From an uncultured Micromonospora sp. (lineage in GTDB: Bacteria; Actinomycetota; Actinomycetes; Mycobacteriales; Micromonosporaceae), in contig CALGAM010000191.1 in the NCBI GenBank assembly GCA_937951935.1, forward strand, positions 1 to 18,633: DNA of 18,633 nt, written 5' to 3'. Below are positions 13,905 through 18,633 of the stretch, one piece after another; the stretch's first letter is position 1; every line of letters begins with the position of its first letter. The translations under genes were made by a program, and so were the position numbers. The notes under the pieces were generated by a model, which saw only the letters and a list, made by a program, of their open reading frames with translations, was not told where the DNA came from and searched no databases.

Positions 13905-14930
13905 ATGAGGATCGGCATCGTTGGGGCCACCGGTCAGGTCGGCGGCGTGATGCGGCGGATACTCGCCGAGCGTCGGTTCCCGGTGGAGCGGTTGCGGTTG
14001 TTCGCCTCGGCACGGTCGGCGGGGCGGACCCTGCCGTGGCGGGACGGCGAGGTCGTCGTCGAGGACGCCGCGACCGCCGACTACGCCGGACTGGACATCG
14101 TGCTCTTCTCGGCCGGGAAGGAGACGAGCAGGGCCCTCGCCCCCCGGGTCGCCGAGGCCGGCGCGGTGGTGATCGACAACTCCTCCGCCTGGCGGATGGA
14201 CCCCGAGGTGCCGCTGGTGGTGGCGGAGGTCAACCCGCACGCCGCCGCCGTACGCCCGAAGGGGATCATCGCCAACCCCAACTGCACCACGATGGCGGCG
14301 ATGCCGGTGCTCCGCCCGCTGCACGCCGAGGCCGGGCTGGTCAGCATGGTGGTCTCGACGTACCAGGCGGTCTCCGGGGCCGGCCTGGCCGGGGTCGCCG
14401 AGTTGGACGAGCAGGTCCGCAAGGTCGCCGACGGCGCCACCGCGCTGACCTTCGACGGGTCGGCCGTCGACTTTCCCGCCCCGCGCAAGTTCGCCGCGCC
14501 GATCGCGTACAACGTGCTGCCGCTGGCCGGCTCGATCGTCGACGACGGCTCGGCGGAGACCGACGAGGAGCAGAAGCTCCGCAACGAGAGCCGCAAGATC
14601 CTGGAGATCCCCGACCTGCGTGTCTCCGGCACCTGCGTCCGGGTTCCGGTCTTCACCGGGCACTCGCTCCAGGTCAACGCCCGGTTCGCCCGCCCGCTGA
14701 GCCCGGCCCGGGCGCGGGAGCTGCTCGACGGCGCCCCGGGAGTGGCGCTGGCGGACGTGCCGACCCCGCTCATGGCGGCCGGCAAGGACCCGACGTACGT
14801 CGGCCGGATCCGCGTCGACGAGACGGTCGAGAACGGGCTGGCGTTCTTCTGCTCCAACGACAACCTGCGCAAGGGCGCCGCGCTGAACGCGGTGCAGATC
14901 GCCGAGCTGGTGGCCGCCGAGTCGGCGTGA
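13905..14930 (+). CDS. asd: Aspartate-semialdehyde dehydrogenase
   Basis: The 341-residue cytosolic enzyme reduces beta-aspartyl phosphate with NADPH to aspartate semialdehyde, the branch point to lysine/diaminopimelate, threonine and methionine. The N-terminus carries the nucleotide-binding GATGQVG. The catalytic Cys127 lies in NPNCTTM, SGAGLAGV follows, and RVPVFTGHSL contains the catalytic-site His253. Length and order are standard for bacterial Asd. The ATG at 13905 has no ribosome site but has a TAGCCT box 6 bases upstream, so it is probably translated leaderless. The usual actinobacterial neighbour, aspartokinase (lysC), is not upstream here: the M16 pair is. Supply of diaminopimelate links it in a general way to cell-wall synthesis. 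Confidence 0.97.
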   Translation: MRIGIVGATGQVGGVMRRILAERRFPVERLRLFASARSAGRTLPWRDGEVVVEDAATADYAGLDIVLFSAGKETSRALAPRVAEAGAVVIDNSSAWRMDPEVPLVVAEVNPHAAAVRPKGIIANPNCTTMAAMPVLRPLHAEAGLVSMVVSTYQAVSGAGLAGVAELDEQVRKVADGATALTFDGSAVDFPAPRKFAAPIAYNVLPLAGSIVDDGSAETDEEQKLRNESRKILEIPDLRVSGTCVRVPVFTGHSLQVNARFARPLSPARARELLDGAPGVALADVPTPLMAAGKDPTYVGRIRVDETVENGLAFFCSNDNLRKGAALNAVQIAELVAAESA

Positions 14931-15027
14931 CGTGTCGGGCGCCCGGTCCGGCCCGTCGGTGTGACGCGACCACGGCGGCCGGCCCGGGCCCGCTCGGCGA
15001 GGTGTCCGCGGCCGAAAGGTGTACCCG

Positions 15028-15465
15028 GTGGAGAACCAGACGGAACAGGCCCTGTTCGAGCTGCTCGGCAGCGGGTCACTCGGTGTCCTGGCGACGGTCA
15101 GACGGAACGGCCGTCCCCAGTTGTCCACCGTCGTCTACACCTACGATCCCGCCCGGCGGCTGATCCGGGTCTCGGTGACCGAGGGGCGGGCGAAGACGGC
15201 CAACCTGCGGCGCGACCCGCGGGCCAGCCTCCACGTCAGCAGCGCCGACGGCTGGTCGTACGTGGTCGCCGAGGCCACCGCCGAGCTGAGCCCCACCGCG
15301 GCCGACCCGCACGACGCCACGGTCGAGGAGCTGGTCGAGGTCTACCGCGCGATCCGGGGCGAGCATCCGGACTGGGACGACTACCGGCGCGCCATGGTCG
15401 CCGACCGTCGGCTGGTGCTGCGGCTCGCGGTCACGCGGGTCTACGGCATCCCCCCGCGCCGCTGA
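15028..15465 (+). CDS. PPOX-class (probably F420-dependent) oxidoreductase
   Basis: The 145-residue protein has the split-barrel flavin/deazaflavin fold. GSGSLGVLATVRRNGRPQL, the following YTYDPARRLIRVS and RAKTANLRRDPRASLHV match the Rv1155-like PPOX group that binds coenzyme F420; this group acts on varied, mostly unknown substrates. I read F420 rather than FMN from family resemblance only. Start choice: an in-frame GTG at 15019 would add 3 residues, but AAAGG at 15015-15019 is spaced 8 bases from the GTG at 15028, which makes the later start more likely. It lies 97 bases after asd in the same direction; a common transcript is possible but not shown. No membrane segment or signal peptide. 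Confidence 0.88.
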   Translation: MENQTEQALFELLGSGSLGVLATVRRNGRPQLSTVVYTYDPARRLIRVSVTEGRAKTANLRRDPRASLHVSSADGWSYVVAEATAELSPTAADPHDATVEELVEVYRAIRGEHPDWDDYRRAMVADRRLVLRLAVTRVYGIPPRR

Positions 15466-15688
15466 TCCCCGGCCACCACAAACCGGCGCGTCTCCCCACA
15501 CCCCGACCAGCGGTCACGCCCGCGTGCCCGCTCCCGGTCGGTCACCGCCGTCCCGGTCGCGGGTCGTTCGGGCGGTCACCCCGCCGGTGGCCCACCTCGT
15601 CCCCGTCCGGACGGCCGTCCTGTCGGACGACGGCGGTTACCTTCCGTGCTGCCCGGGTAGGCGACGGTCGACACGAGAGGGGAGCAGG

Positions 15689-16105
15689 ATGACGACCGTC
15701 GGAGAGTTCATGACGACCCGGCTGGTGACCATGGACGGCACCGATACGCTCACCGCCGCCGCCCAGGAGATGCGGGACAGCGCGATCGGCGACGTGATCG
15801 TCACCAACGGGGACCGGGTGGTCGGGATCGTCACCGACCGGGACATCACGGTCCGCGGCGTCGCGGAGGGACTGGACCCCACCACCGCCACGCTGAACGA
15901 GATCCTCACCCAGGACGTGGTCACCGTGTCGCAGTACGACGACGCGGTGGCGGCGGCCGACCTGATGCGCACCTACGGCGTACGGCGACTGCCGGTGGTC
16001 GAGGACGGCCGGCTGATCGGGCTGGTGTCCCTGGGCGACCTCGCGGTCGAGCGGGAACCGCAGTCCGTGCTCGCCGACATCAGCGCCGACGAACCGAACA
16101 ACTGA
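15689..16105 (+). CDS. Two-CBS-domain protein
   Basis: The 138-residue protein is a tandem CBS pair with nothing else attached. CBS 1 (about residues 1-60) runs from VGEFMTTRLVTM to VVGIVTDRDITVRGVA; CBS 2 (about 68-128) runs from ILTQDVVTVSQYDD to VVEDGRLIGLVSLGDLAV. The (I/L)VTDRDI and GLVSLGD ends are typical adenosyl-ligand binding sites, so it likely senses an adenine nucleotide and may regulate a partner; which one is unknown. Stand-alone CBS proteins are common in stress and dormancy settings in actinobacteria. AGGGGAG lies about 6 bases before the ATG at 15689. The 223-base upstream spacer has a TACCTT box at 15638-15643 as a weak promoter candidate and no other gene. Confidence 0.95.
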   Translation: MTTVGEFMTTRLVTMDGTDTLTAAAQEMRDSAIGDVIVTNGDRVVGIVTDRDITVRGVAEGLDPTTATLNEILTQDVVTVSQYDDAVAAADLMRTYGVRRLPVVEDGRLIGLVSLGDLAVEREPQSVLADISADEPNN

Positions 16106-16111
16106 CCCGAT

Positions 16112-16156
16112 CCCGGCCGTGCCCTCCGCCCGCGAGTGCCGGGCGGGGCGGCCGGG
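16112..16156 (+). terminator. Two-tier GC hairpin after the CBS gene
   Basis: CCCGGCCG (16112-16119) pairs with CGGCCGGG (16149-16156), and inside it CCGCCCG (16126-16132) pairs with CGGGCGG (16140-16146) around a 7-base loop. It begins 7 bases after the CBS stop codon. No T run follows, as is common for actinobacterial terminators. It probably separates the CBS gene from the SCP2/glucosidase pair. Confidence 0.55.
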
Positions 16157-16200
16157 TGGGTGTGGGACCAGCGCCGCGAGGTGAGGGGAGGGCCGAAGCG

Positions 16201-16575
16201 GTGGACCCGACGACCAGCTTTCTCGAGTCGCTCAACCACCGGCCCCCGGACGTGCTGCTGAGCAGGGTCCGGGGCACCGTGCGGCTCGAGCTCGAGGAGG
16301 GGGACCACCTCGACACCTGGCTGCTGGTGTACAGCCTCGGCAACGTGAGCGCCGCCCAGGCGGACCGGCCGGGAGACTGTACCGTCCGGACCGACCGGGG
16401 CTTCTTCGACCGCATCGCGACCGGCGACGTGAACCCCATCGCCGCGCTGCTGCGCAACCGCGTCAGCGTCGAAGGCGACCTGATCCTCTACACCTATCTC
16501 CGGCACCTGGTGCCCGGCCCGCCCGGTGCGCACGACCCGCGGGAGTGGGTGCGGCGGCGGAGGCAGCAGCGATGA
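16201..16575 (+). CDS. SCP2-like (sterol carrier fold) protein
   Basis: The protein has 124 residues from a GTG at 16201, with GGGGAGGG about 8 bases upstream. A strand pair, GTVRLELEEGDHLDTWLLVY, is followed by DCTVRTDRGFFDRIATGDVNPIAALLRNRVSVEGDL, the pattern of SCP2-type lipid-binding folds (beta sheet, short helix, then the GD-x-x-x-A and VEGD turn). Such domains bind fatty acyl or other hydrophobic ligands or serve as non-enzymatic accessory domains. No signal peptide or membrane segment is present, and the C-terminus is Arg-rich (RRRRQQR). Its stop overlaps the ATG of the glucosidase by 4 bases (ATGA), and the ribosome site of that gene lies inside this one, so the two are translationally coupled. 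Why a lipid-binding fold accompanies a debranching-type enzyme is unknown. Confidence 0.8.
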   Translation: MDPTTSFLESLNHRPPDVLLSRVRGTVRLELEEGDHLDTWLLVYSLGNVSAAQADRPGDCTVRTDRGFFDRIATGDVNPIAALLRNRVSVEGDLILYTYLRHLVPGPPGAHDPREWVRRRRQQR

Positions 16576-18602
16576 AGCCACTCGTCAGCATCCTCGACGG
16601 AAACACCTTCGTGGTCAGCGACAACCGGGGAGACATCGACCCCTCGCCGACCTTCCCCACCGGACTCTTCTCGTACGACACCCGGTTCCTGTCCAAGTGG
16701 GAGCTGCGCGTCAACGGCGAACAGCTCACCCCGCTGTCCGTGGACGACCTCCAGTACTACGAGTCGCAGTTCTTCCTGGTGCCGGGGGAGCCGACGCACT
16801 ACGGCGACGCCACGTTGTCGATCATCCGTCGTCGGGTCATCTGCGGGAGTTTCCGGGAGGCGCTGACCATCCTCAACCACGCCGACGAGCCGGTCGAACT
16901 GACCGTGCGGCTGGACGTGGAGTGCGACTTCGCGGACCTGTTCGAGATCAAGGACGTGCGGGAGAAGAAGGGTGACACCACCGTCACCCTCGACGAGGGC
17001 GAGCTGCGCTACTGCTACCAACGGGAGACCTACCGGCGCGAGACGGTGATCACCTCCAGCGCACCCGCCGAGTACCACCCGGGTGGCCTCGTCTTCCACC
17101 TGCGCATCGACCCGCACGGGCGCTGGGACACCAGCATCCTGGTGGAGACCCTGGTCGAGGGGGCCGGCGGCCGGGACATCCGGATCAACCTCCAGCGGCA
17201 CCACGGCCGCGCGGCGGACGAGCTGCGCCGGGAGCTGGACGAGTGGCTGGCCCGGGCGCCGAAGCTCACCAGCGACTACGAGGCCCTGGAGGAGTCGTAC
17301 CACAAGAGCCTGGTCGACCTGGCCGCGCTGCGCTACACGCCGCTGGCCACGGGTGACCGGCTGCCGACCGCCGGCCTGCCCTGGTTCATGACGCTCTTCG
17401 GCAGGGACAGCATCATCACCTGCCTGCAGACCCTGCCGTTCACCCCGGAACTGACCGCGCCGACGCTGCGCTACCTGGCGTTGGCCCAGGGCGTGCACCT
17501 GGACGACTTCCGGGACCGGGAGCCGGGCAAGATCCTGCACGAGACCCGGTACGGGGAGTCGACCGCCTTCGAGGAGCAGCCGCACTCGCCGTACTACGGG
17601 TCCGCCGACTCCACACCGCTGTTCGTGATCCTGCTCGACGAGTACGAACGGTGGTCCGGGGACACCGCGCTGGTCGCCGAGCTGGAACACGAGGCTCGGG
17701 CCGCGTTGGACTGGATCGACCGGTACGGCGACCTGATGGGCAACGGCTACGTCTGGTTCGAGCGGCGGAACCTGCGCAACGGGTTGGAGAACCAGTGCTG
17801 GAAGGACTCCTGGGACGCCATCTCGTACTCCTCGGGAGAGCTGCCGGATTTTCCCCGGGCCACCTGTGAGCTGCAGGGCTACGCGTACGACGCCAAGATG
17901 CGGGGGGCCCGACTGGCGCGGCTGGTGTGGGGCGACCCGCTCTACGCCGACCGGCTGGAGCGGGAGGCGGCGGAGCTGAAGCGGCGCTTCAACCGGGACT
18001 TCTGGGTCGCCGACGGCGAGTACTACGCGCTGGGTCTGGACATCGAGGGCAGGCAGGTCGACGCGCTCTCGTCGAACATGGGTCACCTGCTGTGGAGCGG
18101 GATCGTCGACGAGGACCGGGCGGCGAAGGTCGTCGAGCACCTGCTGGGGCCGCGGCTCTTCTCGGGCTGGGGTGTCCGGACGCTGGCCATGGGTGAGGGG
18201 CGCTACAACCCGATCGGCTACCACGTCGGCACCGTCTGGCCGTTCGACAACTCGCTCATCGCCTGGGGACTGCGCCGGTACGGCTTCCGCGAGGAGGCCG
18301 GGCGGATCGCCGAGGCCGTGATCGACGCGGCGAAGTACTTCGGTGGACGACTGCCGGAGGCGTTCGCGGGGTACGACCGGTCGCTGACGAAGTACCCGGT
18401 GCAGTACCCCACCGCGTGTAGTCCGCAGGCCTGGTCGACCGGGACGCCGATGTTGCTGATCCGGACGCTGCTCGGCCTGGAACCGCACGGCGAACACCTG
18501 GTGGTGGACCCGGCGCTGCCGGAGCGGATGGGCCGTATCGAGGTGTTGGACATCCCGGGCCGATGGGGCCTGGTCGACGCCTTCGGGCGGGGACGTGGCT
18601 AG
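16572..18602 (+). CDS. Glycogen-debranching-type amylo-alpha-1,6-glucosidase
   Basis: The 676-residue protein has two parts: an N-terminal beta domain (about 8-200), beginning LDGNTFVVSDNRGDIDPS with GLFSYDTRFLS, and an (alpha/alpha)6 barrel (about 235-660). The barrel contains LPWFMTLFGRDSIITCLQTL, ENQCWKDSWDAI, SSNMGHLLWSGI and YHVGTVWPFDNSLIAWGL, which mark the bacterial amylo-alpha-1,6-glucosidase family (GDE N-terminal and C-terminal domains). It would hydrolyse alpha-1,6 branch stubs in glycogen or related alpha-glucans in the cytosol; the true substrate is not readable here, and some relatives act on other glucosides. No signal peptide. GGAGG at 16559-16563 lies 8 bases before the ATG at 16572, inside the SCP2-like gene. 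The gene ends at TAG 31 bases before the window edge, so genes downstream are not visible. Confidence 0.93.
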   Translation: MKPLVSILDGNTFVVSDNRGDIDPSPTFPTGLFSYDTRFLSKWELRVNGEQLTPLSVDDLQYYESQFFLVPGEPTHYGDATLSIIRRRVICGSFREALTILNHADEPVELTVRLDVECDFADLFEIKDVREKKGDTTVTLDEGELRYCYQRETYRRETVITSSAPAEYHPGGLVFHLRIDPHGRWDTSILVETLVEGAGGRDIRINLQRHHGRAADELRRELDEWLARAPKLTSDYEALEESYHKSLVDLAALRYTPLATGDRLPTAGLPWFMTLFGRDSIITCLQTLPFTPELTAPTLRYLALAQGVHLDDFRDREPGKILHETRYGESTAFEEQPHSPYYGSADSTPLFVILLDEYERWSGDTALVAELEHEARAALDWIDRYGDLMGNGYVWFERRNLRNGLENQCWKDSWDAISYSSGELPDFPRATCELQGYAYDAKMRGARLARLVWGDPLYADRLEREAAELKRRFNRDFWVADGEYYALGLDIEGRQVDALSSNMGHLLWSGIVDEDRAAKVVEHLLGPRLFSGWGVRTLAMGEGRYNPIGYHVGTVWPFDNSLIAWGLRRYGFREEAGRIAEAVIDAAKYFGGRLPEAFAGYDRSLTKYPVQYPTACSPQAWSTGTPMLLIRTLLGLEPHGEHLVVDPALPERMGRIEVLDIPGRWGLVDAFGRGRG

Positions 18603-18633
18603 CCGCGGGGTGTGGCGCGGCGGCCCCGGGCGG

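Noticed and set aside
15511..15579. Three GGTCAC copies upstream of the CBS gene as possible operators
   Set aside because: The spacing is irregular (28 and 34 bases) and a 6-base word this GC-rich is expected often by chance.
1..18633. Defence system, biosynthetic gene cluster or mobile island
   Set aside because: No nuclease, helicase, methylase, toxin-antitoxin, synthase assembly line, transposase, integrase or flanking repeat was found in either strand.

Overview
The window is very GC-rich chromosomal DNA with almost no spacer AT. The gene content (DUF6158 and SRPBCC pair, F420-type PPOX protein, class A PBP with a PASTA domain, heterodimeric M16 peptidase, GTG starts, GTGA/ATGA overlaps, apparently leaderless transcripts) points to an actinomycete, most likely the Micromonosporaceae. 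This placement is inferred from protein style, not from a marker gene. I see no rRNA, tRNA, CRISPR array, transposase, integrase or phage gene; it reads as ordinary chromosomal core and genus-level accessory DNA.

Layout. Bases 1-386 (-) hold the N-terminal part of a small membrane protein. Bases 594-1291 (+) hold a coupled pair, DUF6158 and an SRPBCC-like protein. Bases 1447-1965 (+) hold a DUF1360 membrane protein. A 68-aa protein lies at 2005-2211 (-). Bases 2380-2805 (+) hold an amphi-Trp protein with an acidic tail. A hairpin-containing gap separates it from a bifunctional class A penicillin-binding protein (3136-5634, -). Upstream of that, in the same direction, is a class I DAHP synthase (5818-6918, -), the entry enzyme of the shikimate pathway. 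It is preceded by a leader with a short Tyr-Arg-Trp-Phe peptide and an intrinsic terminator. Then come a large secreted reprolysin-like metalloprotease (7245-10961, -) and, divergently, a catalytic plus non-catalytic M16 peptidase pair (11169-13825, +). They are followed by aspartate-semialdehyde dehydrogenase asd (13905-14930), a PPOX-class protein (15028-15465), a two-CBS protein (15689-16105), and a coupled pair of SCP2-like protein and glycogen-debranching-type glucosidase (16201-18602), all +.

How the genes work together. Three themes are visible: cell-wall and extracytoplasmic functions (PBP, secreted protease, M16 pair), amino-acid precursor synthesis (DAHP synthase, asd), and storage-carbon use (debranching enzyme). 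Most are separate transcription units; the only tight couplings are the three pairs with 4-base overlaps.

The most interesting signal is the DAHP synthase leader at about 6960-7115 (-). A TATCGT -10-like box lies 7 bases before a GTG codon, so the leader peptide may be translated from a leaderless transcript. The peptide contains consecutive Y-R-W-F codons, two of them AT-rich. A hairpin, three self-complementary AGCCGGCT cores and a 10-bp terminator stem with a T run then precede the enzyme start. This fits ribosome-mediated attenuation by aromatic amino acids, but the exact alternative pairing is not resolved here.
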